A stretch of DNA of 64,000 nucleotides from Oceanobacillus manasiensis (GCF_000724085.1 NZ_CCDL010000002.1:372001-436000); one strand, 5' to 3'; counted from the stretch's first letter, positions 46,375 through 55,825 are shown. Numbers and translations: made by a program. The notes: generated by a model from the sequence alone, not told the origin.

Positions 46375-46697
46375 ACAGGTTCAAGCATATAAATTATTTA
46401 AGTTAAGAGAGAACTACCAGCATAACAAAAGAAAACGTTAGAGAATGCTGGATAAAGTTAGGTTGGATGCCTATTTTTAATGAGGTTGGTATAATGTAAA
46501 ACCCTTTTTATAGCCGATTTCCACTATAATATGAAGGTTTTTTAAGTCCAAATTACAGGGCGAACGTTTGAAAATAGTGAAAAATACCTCTGTCAAGTTC
46601 AACAAAATTAAGAAAAGCATATAGTATAGAGAAACAGCTTTGTGAATGAATAAAAGCAATCGCTTTAGACAGATGATTATTTGGAGGAGGATGCTGT
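46375..46697. other. 323-base gap between ypbE and mecB
   Basis: It contains a 7-bp stem CCAGCAT/ATGCTGG (46417-46451, 21-base loop) without a T run, and two -10-like elements: an extended TGGTATAAT (46487-46495) and TATAAT (46525-46530). No gene is visible on either strand. Confidence 0.45.
46487..46495 (+). promoter_or_regulatory. Possible extended -10 promoter of mecB
   Basis: TGGTATAAT is a perfect -10 hexamer with a TGn extension. No convincing -35 lies 17 bases upstream. A second TATAAT follows at 46525-46530. Confidence 0.4.
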
Positions 46698-47282
46698 ATG
46701 CGCATAGAAAGAGTGTCTGATGACCAGTTCACCATTTTTTTAACATTTGATGATTTAATTGAACGCGGGTTTACAAAGGAAAACCTGTGGCACGATGCTA
46801 CAAGCGTCCAGAACCTGTTCAGTGATATGATGTACGAAGCGAGTTCAGAGCTGGATTTTGAGTTAGAAGGTGAACTTCTTGTCCAGGTCCATCTTATGCA
46901 GGCACAGGGCATGCACGTTATCGTCACGCAAAAGTTCGAAAATTTAGATTGGGATGAGGACTTCATTGAAATGAAAGTGACATTGGATGAAAGCAAAGAA
47001 TTAATCTTTTCATTTTCAGACTTTGAAAACATTATTCAGGTTGCTTCTTATTTAAGCCAAATCGGAATTTCTGGCGGTCAAGTTTACTTTATGCAAGGAA
47101 CCTATTATATGCTTCTTGATGATAATGACCTAGAAGAAAAAAATAAAGAAGACGTTATAGCAATAATGTCGGAGTATTCAAGTCCCAGCATTATTACATC
47201 TTACCGTTTACTGGAATATGGGAAGCAGATATATGTCTCAGATGCTGTTAAAAACATTATGAAATCTTTTTACACAAAATAA
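46698..47282 (+). CDS. mecB: MecA-family adaptor protein (YpbH/MecB)
   Basis: 194 aa adaptor that delivers substrates to the ClpC ATPase. An N-terminal substrate-binding region starts MRIERVSDDQFTIFLTFDDLIERGF, and a C-terminal ClpC-binding domain contains FSDFENIIQVASYL and YYMLL. A glutamate-rich acidic stretch is shorter than in MecA proper. Position next to gudB/ddl fits YpbH. GGAGGAGGATGC precedes the ATG. Confidence 0.87.
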   Translation: MRIERVSDDQFTIFLTFDDLIERGFTKENLWHDATSVQNLFSDMMYEASSELDFELEGELLVQVHLMQAQGMHVIVTQKFENLDWDEDFIEMKVTLDESKELIFSFSDFENIIQVASYLSQIGISGGQVYFMQGTYYMLLDDNDLEEKNKEDVIAIMSEYSSPSIITSYRLLEYGKQIYVSDAVKNIMKSFYTK

Positions 47283-47359
47283 ATGATAGAACATGTCTGT
47301 TTAAAATGATACGATGGTATATGGTTTCTGCTAGAGAACTGAAATAAGGAGTGCACCGA

Positions 47360-48283
47360 ATGAAGATTGCTGTACTATATGGAGGAACCTCTGGAGAAAG
47401 AGAAGTATCACTCTCCTCAGGAAAAGGGATTATACGGGCGTTAGAAAACAACGGCCATGACGTGACGGGAATTGATTTTCACCCTGGTAGATTAGAGGAA
47501 ATACTAAGATTAAATGTGGATCTTGTGTTTATTGGTCTTCATGGGAAATTTGGTGAGGATGGCCGTCTCCAGGGGCTGTTAGAAATGGTAGGATTGCCAT
47601 ACGTAGGTTCAGGTGTCTTAGCATCTGCACTTGCAATGGATAAATCGAAGGCAAAGCAGGTCTTTGAATTAAACGGCATTCCTATAGCGAAGAGTAAAAT
47701 GTACTCAATAACAAATGAAACGAACATGAAAGAATTAGAAGAAGAAGTCAACCAATTATTTAAACCCCCTTTTGTGATAAAACCAAATCGGGAAGGGTCC
47801 ACATTGGGGTTGACGATTGTGAAAGAAGCAGATCAAATATTAGAAGGTTTAAACAATGCCGCACTAAGTGATGACATGGTTTTAGTCGAAGATTTTATCA
47901 AAGGAAGAGAGATTACAGTAGCTGTGTTTGACGAGGAAGCATTACCTATTATAGAAATCATCCCTAAAAATGCTTATTACGATTATGAGTCTAAATATGC
48001 CCAGGGTGGAAGTGAGCACATAATCCCGGCGGAAATTGACCCAGAGACTACTAAAATTATTCAAGAGTTAGCAGTTAAAGCACATAAAGCACTAGGTTGT
48101 AAAACCTATTCAAGAGTTGATTTTATATTAACAGAAGAAAATCGACCTATAATTCTAGAAGTAAACACTTTACCTGGTATGACACCTACCAGTCTTTATC
48201 CTGATGCTGCTAATGAGATAGGGCTTGATTACGATTCTATGATCGAATCCTTTGTTAATCGATCAGTAGGTAAAAGAAACTAG
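47360..48283 (+). CDS. ddl: D-alanine--D-alanine ligase
   Basis: ATP-grasp enzyme of 307 aa making D-Ala-D-Ala for peptidoglycan. VLYGGTSGEREVSLSSG (substrate-binding Glu and Ser), KPNREGSTLGLTIV, GREITVAVF and EVNTLPGMTPTSLYP are the family motifs. The omega-loop has a Tyr-type YDYESKYAQGG, which favours D-Ala over D-Lac. I chose the ATG at 47360, 8 bases after AAGGAG. The gene lies between mecB and gudB, and no terminator is obvious behind it. Confidence 0.95.
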   Translation: MKIAVLYGGTSGEREVSLSSGKGIIRALENNGHDVTGIDFHPGRLEEILRLNVDLVFIGLHGKFGEDGRLQGLLEMVGLPYVGSGVLASALAMDKSKAKQVFELNGIPIAKSKMYSITNETNMKELEEEVNQLFKPPFVIKPNREGSTLGLTIVKEADQILEGLNNAALSDDMVLVEDFIKGREITVAVFDEEALPIIEIIPKNAYYDYESKYAQGGSEHIIPAEIDPETTKIIQELAVKAHKALGCKTYSRVDFILTEENRPIILEVNTLPGMTPTSLYPDAANEIGLDYDSMIESFVNRSVGKRN

Positions 48284-48314
48284 AAAGAGCATCTAACAAT
48301 ATTAGTATATTTTA

Positions 48315-48342
48315 TTGCATATTTACTATGAACGTGTATACT
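48315..48342 (+). promoter_or_regulatory. Sigma-A promoter of the glutamate dehydrogenase gene
   Basis: TTGCAT (48315-48320) and TATACT (48337-48342) are 16 bases apart, each one base off consensus. An inverted repeat TTAGTATA (48302-48309) / TATACTAA (48337-48344) brackets the promoter. Confidence 0.55.
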
Positions 48343-48397
48343 AATTTTTGAGTACAGCTATTATAAACTATTTACAGATATTATAGGAGGTAAATTC

Positions 48398-49678
48398 ATG
48401 GTAGCCGATAACGCAGCAGATTCTACCAGAGAAAGTAATAAAAAGCCGGATGTATTAAAATCCACACAGACTGTTGTAAAAACTGCATTGGAAAAGTTGG
48501 GTTACCCTGATGAAGTTTTTGAACTTCTAAAAGAACCTATACGTATGATGACGGTTCGAATCCCAGTACGAATGGATGATGGTTCTATAAAGATTTTCAC
48601 AGGATACCGTGCACAGCATAATGATGCAGTTGGCCCTACAAAAGGTGGGGTAAGATTTCACCCTAATGTTTCCGAAATAGAAGTGAAAGCACTCTCTATT
48701 TGGATGAGTTTGAAAGCAGGGATAGTGGATCTTCCATATGGCGGCGGAAAAGGTGGTATCGTTTGTGATCCCCGTGAAATGTCCTTTAGAGAACTAGAGG
48801 GAGTCAGTAGGGGCTATGTACGTGCTATTAGTCAAATTGTGGGGCCGACCAAAGACATTCCCGCACCAGATGTTTTTACAAACTCACAAATCATGGCATG
48901 GATGATGGATGAGTACAGTCGTATAGATGAATTTAATAATCCTGGTTTCATTACTGGTAAACCTATCGTACTTGGTGGTTCTCATGGAAGAGAATCTGCT
49001 ACAGCCAAAGGGGTTACAATTTGTATTAATGAAGCAGCTAAAAAGAAAGGTATTGAGGTAGAAGGCTCTCGAGTTGTTGTCCAAGGGTTTGGTAACGCTG
49101 GAAGCTTTTTGGCAAAATTCCTTAACGATGCAGGAGCGAAAGTTGTCGGAATATCTGATGCATATGGTGGTTTACATGACCCAGATGGATTAGATATCGA
49201 TTATTTGCTTGACAGAAGAGACAGCTTTGGTTCTGTAACAAAGCTTTTCAATAATACAATTTCCAACCAAGAATTATTAGAGTTAGATTGTGATATTCTG
49301 GTACCAGCTGCTGTTGAAAATCAGATAACCGAACAGAACGCAGATAAAATTAAAGCAAGTATAGTTGTTGAGGCCGCAAACGGTCCAACAACGATGGGAG
49401 CAACAAAAATCCTGAGTGAACGTGGTATTTTACTTGTTCCTGATGTACTTGCCTCTGCTGGTGGTGTGACTGTTTCTTATTTTGAATGGGTACAAAATAA
49501 TCAAGGATATTATTGGACTGAAGAAGAAATCGATAAAAAGCTACACGAGATTATGATTAAAGGATTTAATTCCATATACAATACAGCAGAGACTAGAAGG
49601 GTCGATATGCGTCTTGCTGCATATATGGTTGGTGTTAGAAAAATGGCAGAAGCATCAAGATTCCGTGGTTGGGTTTAA
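48398..49678 (+). CDS. gudB: NAD-specific glutamate dehydrogenase
   Basis: 426 aa hexameric dehydrogenase that deaminates glutamate to 2-oxoglutarate and ammonia; position next to mecB matches GudB. The substrate site GYRAQHNDAVGPTKGG and the catalytic Lys118 (GGGKGG) are intact. The NAD-binding fold GFGNAGSF follows. The short internal repeat that inactivates GudB in laboratory B. subtilis is absent, so this enzyme should be active. AGGAGG precedes the ATG. Confidence 0.93.
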   Translation: MVADNAADSTRESNKKPDVLKSTQTVVKTALEKLGYPDEVFELLKEPIRMMTVRIPVRMDDGSIKIFTGYRAQHNDAVGPTKGGVRFHPNVSEIEVKALSIWMSLKAGIVDLPYGGGKGGIVCDPREMSFRELEGVSRGYVRAISQIVGPTKDIPAPDVFTNSQIMAWMMDEYSRIDEFNNPGFITGKPIVLGGSHGRESATAKGVTICINEAAKKKGIEVEGSRVVVQGFGNAGSFLAKFLNDAGAKVVGISDAYGGLHDPDGLDIDYLLDRRDSFGSVTKLFNNTISNQELLELDCDILVPAAVENQITEQNADKIKASIVVEAANGPTTMGATKILSERGILLVPDVLASAGGVTVSYFEWVQNNQGYYWTEEEIDKKLHEIMIKGFNSIYNTAETRRVDMRLAAYMVGVRKMAEASRFRGWV

Positions 49679-49718
49679 TTAATTTTCATTGGCCGATCAA
49701 GAAAACAAAAGTATGACA

Positions 49719-49758
49719 AAAAAACTCTTATCCTGTATTATTAGATAAGAGTTTTTTT
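49719..49758 (+). terminator. Terminator of gudB
   Basis: AAAAAACTCTTATC (49719-49732) pairs with GATAAGAGTTTTTT (from 49744), and the T run continues to 49758. Confidence 0.85.
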
Positions 49759-49829
49759 ACGCTGTTTCTCATTTTAAAAAGTTTGCAAAGAAGACAATTA
49801 GATAGATTCTCCAAAAGGAAGTGCATATT

Positions 49830-50810
49830 GTGCAACATGAAAAAATAATCATTGTGGGCGGAGGACCATGTGGCATGTCCTGTGCTCTCGAAATGAAAAA
49901 ACTTGGGCTCACCCCATTAATAATTGAAAAAGGAAATATAGTTAACACGATACATCAATATCCTACACATCAAACATTTTTTAGCTCAAGTGATAAACTA
50001 GAGATAGGAAATATCCCTTTCATCACTGAAAGACAAAAGCCTGTTCGAAATGAAGCACTGGCATACTATAGGGCCGTGGCAAAGCGCGAGCAATTACGTA
50101 TAAATTCCTTTGAAAAAGTGACAGAAATCGTAAAGCGAGATGGCATATTCCACTTGTCCACTGATACAATGAATGGTCAAAACCATAACTATTCTGCTGA
50201 GTATGTTATTATCGCGACAGGTTACTATGATCAACCTAATTATATGAATGTTCCAGGTGAAGAATTAAATAAAGTGTCTCATTATTTTAAAGAAGGACAT
50301 CCTTATTTTAATAAGAATGTAGTAGTTATAGGGGGTAAAAACTCCGCTGTCGATGCAACACTAGAACTTCATAAAGCAGGGGCGAATGTAACTGTCTTAT
50401 ACAGAGGTGCAGAATACTCCAAAAGTATTAAACCATGGATTCTTCCCGAATTTGATGCATTGGTAAGAAAAGACATTGTTAAAATGGAATTTAACGCGGA
50501 GATAGTTGAAATAACGGAAGAAAATTTCCATTATCGGGTTGGAGAACAGAAAAAAACAATTAAAAATGACTTTGTATTTGCAATGACCGGATACAAACCA
50601 GATCTAGATTTTATTAAAGACACTGGAATTGATGTGGATGCAGTAAATGGAGCGCCTATCTATAACGAAGAAAGCTATGAAACAAATATAGACAACTTAT
50701 TTATAGCTGGTGTTGTAGCAGCAGGCTATAATAATAACAAAATTTTCATTGAAAATGGACGTTTTCATGGAGAAGCCATTGCTTCCATTATTAAGGGTAA
50801 AGAAGAGTAG
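49830..50810 (+). CDS. ypdA: Bacillithiol disulfide reductase YpdA family
   Basis: FAD and NADPH-dependent reductase of 326 aa that recycles oxidised bacillithiol. GGGPCGMSC at 10-18 holds FAD and the conserved Cys14 of YpdA proteins. A second Rossmann motif (VVVIGGKNSAVDATLELHKAG) binds NADPH, and ATGYYDQP and MTGYKPD are further family signatures. I chose the GTG at 49830, 8 bases after AAGGAAG; an upstream GTG at 49821 sits inside that region. It converges with ansA across a shared terminator. Confidence 0.92.
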   Translation: MQHEKIIIVGGGPCGMSCALEMKKLGLTPLIIEKGNIVNTIHQYPTHQTFFSSSDKLEIGNIPFITERQKPVRNEALAYYRAVAKREQLRINSFEKVTEIVKRDGIFHLSTDTMNGQNHNYSAEYVIIATGYYDQPNYMNVPGEELNKVSHYFKEGHPYFNKNVVVIGGKNSAVDATLELHKAGANVTVLYRGAEYSKSIKPWILPEFDALVRKDIVKMEFNAEIVEITEENFHYRVGEQKKTIKNDFVFAMTGYKPDLDFIKDTGIDVDAVNGAPIYNEESYETNIDNLFIAGVVAAGYNNNKIFIENGRFHGEAIASIIKGKEE

Positions 50811-50830
50811 CTTAAGAGCTACTCTTCTTT
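50802..50830. terminator. Bidirectional terminator between ypdA and ansA
   Basis: GAAGAGTAGCT (50802-50812) pairs with AGCTACTCTTC (50817-50827) around TAAG. It overlaps the ypdA stop codon and is followed by TTT on the right. Confidence 0.75.
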
Positions 50831-50836
50831 CTTACA

Positions 50837-51811
50837 CTAATTTTCTTGTTCAAATATTTCTTTGAGCATAGTTAAATCCTTAGTCTGTGCCAATGCGATC
50901 TGTAGTTTTATTCGAGCCTTTGGACCTGTTAAGCCATTGGAAAAAATGATTCCTAACTCTTTTAGATTTCTTCCTCCACCTTCATATCCATATGTTGGTT
51001 GAACAATTCCTTGAAAGCATCTTGATACAAGTACAATGGGTAGTTGTGAATTAATAATTCTTTTTAGTGAAGGTACTAATTCCTTAGGTAGGTTTCCTTG
51101 ACCGAGTCCTTCGATCACTAGTCCATCCGGCTGTGCTTTTAACACTGCCTCTAACAAGCCACTATCCATTCCTGCATATGCTTTTAATAAAAAGACACGT
51201 TTATCAATAGCATCTACATTATAACAATATCGTGATGTAATGGTATGATGAAAAATAATTGAATCTTTCGTAACAATACCAAGGGGGCCAAATTGCGGGC
51301 TTTGAAAGGTAGCAATATTACTTGTAGAAGTTTTTGTTACATTTCTAGCTGTATGTACCTCATCGTTCATTACTACAAGCACTCCCTTTTTTGTTGCATT
51401 ATCATCACTAGCTACGCGAATGGAGCTTATTAAATTATATAACGCGTCAGAACCTATCTCATTACTTGATCGCATAGCACCTGTCAAAATGATTGGTTTG
51501 TCGGTTTTTATAATAAGATCGAGAAAATAAGCTGTTTCCTCCAATGTATCTGTACCGTGTGTCACAACAATCCCTTCGTATGATGGGAGCTCTTTTTTTA
51601 TCCGAGTTGCAAGCTGTAACATGTGCTTAGGTTCAATATGAGGTGAAGGAAGAGAGAACTCGATCATTTCCTCCACATCAGCATACGGATTAAAATAATA
51701 GGTTAGTTCGGATAATGGATGCTTTGTAGCTGTTGTGACTTCTCCTGTACTTTTGTTCTCGACCATTGATATTGTGCCACCTGTATGTATAATTAAAATT
51801 TTCTTTTTCAT
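50837..51811 (-). CDS. ansA: L-asparaginase, type I
   Basis: Cytoplasmic asparaginase of 324 aa releasing ammonia and aspartate. Active-site motifs are IIHTGGTISM (first catalytic Thr) and VVTHGTDTLEETAYF (second Thr, Asp pair and the family signature). No signal peptide, in line with a type I enzyme. AAGGGAGA precedes the ATG. In B. subtilis ansA is in the ansAB operon; here no aspartase gene is adjacent. It diverges from prsW. Confidence 0.94.
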   Translation of the reverse strand: MKKKILIIHTGGTISMVENKSTGEVTTATKHPLSELTYYFNPYADVEEMIEFSLPSPHIEPKHMLQLATRIKKELPSYEGIVVTHGTDTLEETAYFLDLIIKTDKPIILTGAMRSSNEIGSDALYNLISSIRVASDDNATKKGVLVVMNDEVHTARNVTKTSTSNIATFQSPQFGPLGIVTKDSIIFHHTITSRYCYNVDAIDKRVFLLKAYAGMDSGLLEAVLKAQPDGLVIEGLGQGNLPKELVPSLKRIINSQLPIVLVSRCFQGIVQPTYGYEGGGRNLKELGIIFSNGLTGPKARIKLQIALAQTKDLTMLKEIFEQEN

Positions 51812-51894
51812 AATAATCTCCCTTATAAATGTTGTTTTCTTTATCCTTCTTTAGTGATAACATAATGGTAGAAAAATCGGAAAGGGGTCTTTTG

Positions 51895-52572
51895 ATGTTT
51901 GCTATCTTATCAGCAGGAATTGCACCAGCAGTTGCACTTATGTCCTTCTTTTATTTGAAAGACCGTTATTCTGAACCCCTTCCATTGCTGATCAGAACAT
52001 TTATTATTGGATGTTTACTTGTTTTTCCGATTATGTTCATTCAATACATTCTTACTACAGAAGGTTTTACAAATAATTATTTTGTTGAATCCTTTCTGTA
52101 TATCTCTTTAACAGAAGAGTTTTTTAAATGGTTTTTATTTATCTACACAATCTACCACCATTCAGAATTTGACGCTCATTACGATGGTATTGTTTACGCT
52201 GTAGCAATTAGTCTAGGGTTTGCAACAGTGGAAAATGTATTGTACTTGCTTACAAACGGAATAGAGTATGCATTCAGCCGAGCTATTTTTCCTGTTTCTT
52301 CCCATGCCCTAATAGGTGTAATAATGGGCTACTATTTCGGTAAGGCAAAAATAAACAAGCAGCATAAAAAACGTAATATTGTAATGGCATTTATTATACC
52401 GTTTCTTCTCCATGGAACATATAATTATATCTTAAAAATTGTTCCTACTAATTGGATTCTCTTCTTGATACCTTTCATGATTCTATTATGGATCAATGGG
52501 TTACGACGTGTAAAGATAGCCAGTGAAGCTACACCACTTACAATATTTCAGAAGAAGAAGCAAGGAGCTTAA
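51895..52572 (+). CDS. prsW: Intramembrane metalloprotease PrsW
   Basis: 225 aa multi-pass membrane protease of the PrsW family. In B. subtilis it makes the first cut in the anti-sigma factor RsiW and so switches on the sigma-W response to envelope stress. Catalytic motifs are present: Glu74-Glu75 in SLTEEFFKW, and His residues in SSHALIGVIMG and FLLHGTYNY. The ATG at 51895 follows AAAGGGGT; an earlier in-frame ATG at 51829 has no such site. It ends before sleB with a terminator between. Confidence 0.9.
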   Translation: MFAILSAGIAPAVALMSFFYLKDRYSEPLPLLIRTFIIGCLLVFPIMFIQYILTTEGFTNNYFVESFLYISLTEEFFKWFLFIYTIYHHSEFDAHYDGIVYAVAISLGFATVENVLYLLTNGIEYAFSRAIFPVSSHALIGVIMGYYFGKAKINKQHKKRNIVMAFIIPFLLHGTYNYILKIVPTNWILFLIPFMILLWINGLRRVKIASEATPLTIFQKKKQGA

Positions 52573-52573
52573 C

Positions 52574-52607
52574 ATCCTCTGTCTGTAAAATGACAGGGGA
52601 TTTTTTG
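52574..52607 (+). terminator. Terminator of prsW
   Basis: ATCCTCTGTC (52574-52583) pairs with GACAGGGGAT (52592-52601) with one G-U, followed by TTTTTT. Confidence 0.75.
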
Positions 52608-52725
52608 TATTTCATTCTACTCCTTATAACCTAAATCTTATAGGTATAAGAATCATGGTGAATAAAAAGCAGATTTCTTCAGAAAATAGGCTTACAACAC
52701 TATGAAATAATCAGGAGGATACCAT

Positions 52726-53535
52726 ATGAAGTATAAAAAGTTCCTATTCTTTATTATGATACCTATTTTATGTATTACGCTTCAAGCATCTAACCCGGAA
52801 AGCTCACAGGCTTTTAGCTCTCAAGTTATTCAGCAGGGGGCTGTTGGAGAGGATGTGATTGAATTACAGTCTAGGTTACAATATCTAGGATTTTATAATG
52901 GAAAGATTGATGGTGTCTTTGGCTGGGGAACTTATTGGGGGTTAAGAAACTTTCAATATGAGTTTGGTATGGAAATAGATGGTATAGCTGGCCAGTCGAC
53001 GAAGGAAAAATTAGTTCAAGCAAGTAATTATGATGAGCAATATGTAAAAGAACAAATTAATCAAGGAAATAAATTTACCCATTATGGCGGGACAGATAAT
53101 AAAAATCAATCTGATCAAGGAGGAGGGGGAAGTGCTACTGAGGATAATGCTTCTACTTCAGTTAACGTACCTCAAGGCTATTCACAAAATGACATTCAAC
53201 TCATGGCTAACGCTGTATATGGCGAAGCTAGAGGGGAACCATATGTTGGTCAAGTAGCAGTTGCAGCTGTTATTTTAAACAGAGTAGAAAGCCCTACATT
53301 CCCAAACAATGCATCTGGCGTGATATTTGAACCAAGAGCCTTTACAGCTGTAGCCGATGGACAAATTTGGTTGACCCCAAATGAGACGGCGAGGGAAGCT
53401 GTTCTAGATGCAATAAACGGATGGGACCCAACCGGAAATGCACTTTATTACTTTAACCCAGATACTGCTACATCGAGCTGGATATGGACAAGGCCACAGA
53501 TTAAAAAAATCGGAAAACATATATACTGTAAATAG
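52726..53535 (+). CDS. sleB: Spore cortex-lytic enzyme SleB
   Basis: Lytic transglycosylase of 269 aa that breaks down cortex peptidoglycan during germination. A signal peptide lies at residues 1-30, a PG_binding_1 repeat at about 36-97 (GAVGEDVIELQSRLQYLGFY), a glycine-rich linker, and a SleB/CwlJ catalytic domain from about 155. Glu167 (AVYGEARGEP) is the expected catalytic acid, and ALYYFNP is a family signature. AGGAGG precedes the ATG. It pairs with ypeB, whose product is required for SleB stability in spores. Confidence 0.95.
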   Translation: MKYKKFLFFIMIPILCITLQASNPESSQAFSSQVIQQGAVGEDVIELQSRLQYLGFYNGKIDGVFGWGTYWGLRNFQYEFGMEIDGIAGQSTKEKLVQASNYDEQYVKEQINQGNKFTHYGGTDNKNQSDQGGGGSATEDNASTSVNVPQGYSQNDIQLMANAVYGEARGEPYVGQVAVAAVILNRVESPTFPNNASGVIFEPRAFTAVADGQIWLTPNETAREAVLDAINGWDPTGNALYYFNPDTATSSWIWTRPQIKKIGKHIYCK

Positions 53536-53550
53536 AAAGGTGTGATGGCA

Positions 53551-54894
53551 ATGATTAGATGGATCATAATTGCAGTTTTGGCAATTGGTATAACTGGAAC
53601 TGCTTTTTGGGGCTACCAAGAACATCAGGAAAAAAATGCTGTATTGATACAAGCTGAAAATACGTATCAAAGATCCTTTCATGAGCTTTCCTATCACGTA
53701 GATTTATTGCATGACAAAATAGGGGCTGCTTTAGCAATGAACTCAGGTCAAAGACTGTCTCCACAAATGGTAGATATCTGGCGATTAACTTCTGAGGCGC
53801 TATCTAATGTAGGACAACTACCTCTAGGACTTTTGCCATTTAATAAAACAGAGGAATTTTTATCAAATATAGGTGATTTCACCTACCGAACTGCAGTACG
53901 AAATTTAGATGATGAACCACTCTCTGATAAAGAAACAAATTCTTTTGAAGCGTTATATAAGCAATCAGGAGATATCAAAGAAGAACTACGACAAGTGCAA
54001 CATGTAGTTCTTGATAACAATTTACGATGGATGGATGTACAGCTTGCCCTAGCAAACGGAGAAGAACAGGTGGATAACACGATAGTTGATGGGTTTAAAA
54101 CAGTAGAAAAGACAGTAGAGGGCTATTCTGAAAGCAATGTAGACTCTCCAATCATTGGAACATCTTCACAAGAACATACCTACAAGGGGATTACTGGAAA
54201 TAAAATTTCCGAGGAAGAGGTTCTAGAGAAAGGTAAAAAAATCCTTGATGTAAAGGATGCAAATAAACTTAATGTGACCAGAAGTGGAGATGGGGCAGAT
54301 GTCCCGACGTACAGCATCTCCTATAAGGATGACCGTAAAAGCGCGTATATGGATATAACTGAGCAGGGCGGACATCCAATCACAGTGCTTGTAAAGCGAC
54401 CTATCAAAGATAAACAGATAAGTCTTAATGAAGGTATGGAAAAAGCACAGAACTATTTGGCTGAATACGATTTTAAAGACATGGATCTTTTTCAGAGTAG
54501 CCAATATGACAATATAGGTGTTTATTCTTTTTTATACAGCCAGGATGGAGTAAGAGTTTATTCTGATGCTTTAGAAATAAAAGTTGCCTTGGACACGGGA
54601 GACATACTTGGTTTCACAGCGAGAAATTATTTGATGAACCATACGGAAAGAGATATACCAAGCCCTACTTTAACAGAAGATGAAGCGAAGCAAGCGGTAA
54701 ACCAAAATGTTGAAATTCAAGAATCTTTCTTAGCGGTTATTGACAATGACCTTGGAGAAGAAGTCTTAACCTATGAATTTCTAGGTGTAATGGGGAACGA
54801 AACATACCGTATCTTTATTAATGCAATGGACGGGCGAGAAGAGAAGGTAGAAAAGCTGGATGGAGCAGAAGCCAATTATGCTATGAACAGCTAA
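53551..54894 (+). CDS. ypeB: Germination protein YpeB
   Basis: 447 aa protein anchored by an N-terminal signal anchor (about 3-20), with the YpeB N-terminal helical domain and C-terminal PepSY-like repeats (e.g. ISEEEVLEKGKKILDVKDANKL and LTEDEAKQAVNQNVEI). It inhibits and stabilises SleB in the dormant spore. I chose the ATG at 53551 because its product starts MIRWIIIAVL like the B. subtilis protein. ATG 53545 and GTG 53542 are closer to the AGAAAGG site and remain possible. It is co-transcribed with sleB. Confidence 0.93.
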   Translation: MIRWIIIAVLAIGITGTAFWGYQEHQEKNAVLIQAENTYQRSFHELSYHVDLLHDKIGAALAMNSGQRLSPQMVDIWRLTSEALSNVGQLPLGLLPFNKTEEFLSNIGDFTYRTAVRNLDDEPLSDKETNSFEALYKQSGDIKEELRQVQHVVLDNNLRWMDVQLALANGEEQVDNTIVDGFKTVEKTVEGYSESNVDSPIIGTSSQEHTYKGITGNKISEEEVLEKGKKILDVKDANKLNVTRSGDGADVPTYSISYKDDRKSAYMDITEQGGHPITVLVKRPIKDKQISLNEGMEKAQNYLAEYDFKDMDLFQSSQYDNIGVYSFLYSQDGVRVYSDALEIKVALDTGDILGFTARNYLMNHTERDIPSPTLTEDEAKQAVNQNVEIQESFLAVIDNDLGEEVLTYEFLGVMGNETYRIFINAMDGREEKVEKLDGAEANYAMNS

Positions 54895-54924
54895 AGAGAA
54901 AGACATTAGTCTTTCTCTTTTTAC
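54893..54924 (+). terminator. Terminator of sleB-ypeB
   Basis: AAAGAGAAAGAC (54893-54904) and GTCTTTCTCTTT (54909-54920) form a perfect 12-bp stem around a 4-base loop, with more T behind it. Confidence 0.85.
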
Positions 54925-54990
54925 CTTTTTCTGTGATAATAGGTATATCGAATTAGTGTAGTGATATTTTACCAGTATGGGGGGATATTA

Positions 54991-55647
54991 ATGAAGATCG
55001 GAAGTGTACTTACTTTAGAATTGAAAAAAGCCGGTAAGAAAAATGAAACCTTTCGGTGCAAAATAATCGAAAAAAGCGAACATTATTTATTTATAGATTA
55101 TCCTATACATGAAAATACAAAAAAGACGACTTTTATACCTAAAGGAACAGCGTTACAAGCATCCTTTATGGATGAGGAACAGAATCTGTACGGATTTAAG
55201 ACGGAAATTGTTGCCAAGGTAAAACTAACAATTCCTGGATTAGCCATTAAACTCCCTGGGGATGACCTTAAACGAATTCAAAGAAGAGAATTTGTTAGGG
55301 TTGCTGCATCAATAGATGTAGCCGTCCATTTTAAGGACGGTGCTTTTCCACCTATTGTTACAGTGAGCACAGATATAAGCGGGGGCGGGCTTTCTGTTAT
55401 CGTTCCACATGGTAAAAAGATTGTTGAAAATGAACCTCTTGATCTATGGCTAACATTAGATATGCAATCAGGAGAGTATTTCTATATTAATACAAAAGCC
55501 GAATTGGTATTCGTAAAAGAACAAGAGTCGTTAGTCCGTACAGCCTCACTGAAATTCATAAATCTACTAAAAGAAGATCAACACAAAATAATCAGGTTTA
55601 CCTTTGAAAAACAAAGGGAATCTCGAAAAAAGGAACTCTCCGTTTAA
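54991..55647 (+). CDS. motI: PilZ-domain c-di-GMP receptor, YpfA/MotI family
   Basis: Cytoplasmic two-domain protein of 218 aa: a YcgR-N-like domain (1-90) and a PilZ domain (95 onward). The c-di-GMP motifs RIQRREFVRV (Arg95, Arg98, Arg99) and DISGGG (128-133) are intact. In B. subtilis this protein binds MotA when loaded with c-di-GMP and stops the flagellar motor. I chose the ATG at 54991 after GGGGGGATATT. It is upstream of cmk as in B. subtilis. Confidence 0.9.
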   Translation: MKIGSVLTLELKKAGKKNETFRCKIIEKSEHYLFIDYPIHENTKKTTFIPKGTALQASFMDEEQNLYGFKTEIVAKVKLTIPGLAIKLPGDDLKRIQRREFVRVAASIDVAVHFKDGAFPPIVTVSTDISGGGLSVIVPHGKKIVENEPLDLWLTLDMQSGEYFYINTKAELVFVKEQESLVRTASLKFINLLKEDQHKIIRFTFEKQRESRKKELSV

Positions 55648-55825
55648 TGGTCAATTACTAAATTCAATTAGACCTATATTTTGATGATATGTTATGATTT
55701 ATAAAGAATAGTGAAGTGCTTGGCTTTTGCCGGTGCTTTATCTCTATCAGATAGAAATTACATACGTTGGGCCCTATAAGGCACGCTGATAGACGAATGA
55801 GATTTGAGAGGAATGAACTTTCTAA

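Noticed and set aside
46553-47032. 159-codon minus-strand frame overlapping mecB
   Set aside because: Antisense to the well-supported MecA-family gene; Ser-rich shadow composition.
48398-49678. Possible inactive glutamate dehydrogenase, as in laboratory B. subtilis gudB
   Set aside because: The frame is full length and the active-site region has no tandem duplication.
54223-54504. 93-codon minus-strand frame inside ypeB
   Set aside because: Antisense to ypeB, with no independent evidence.
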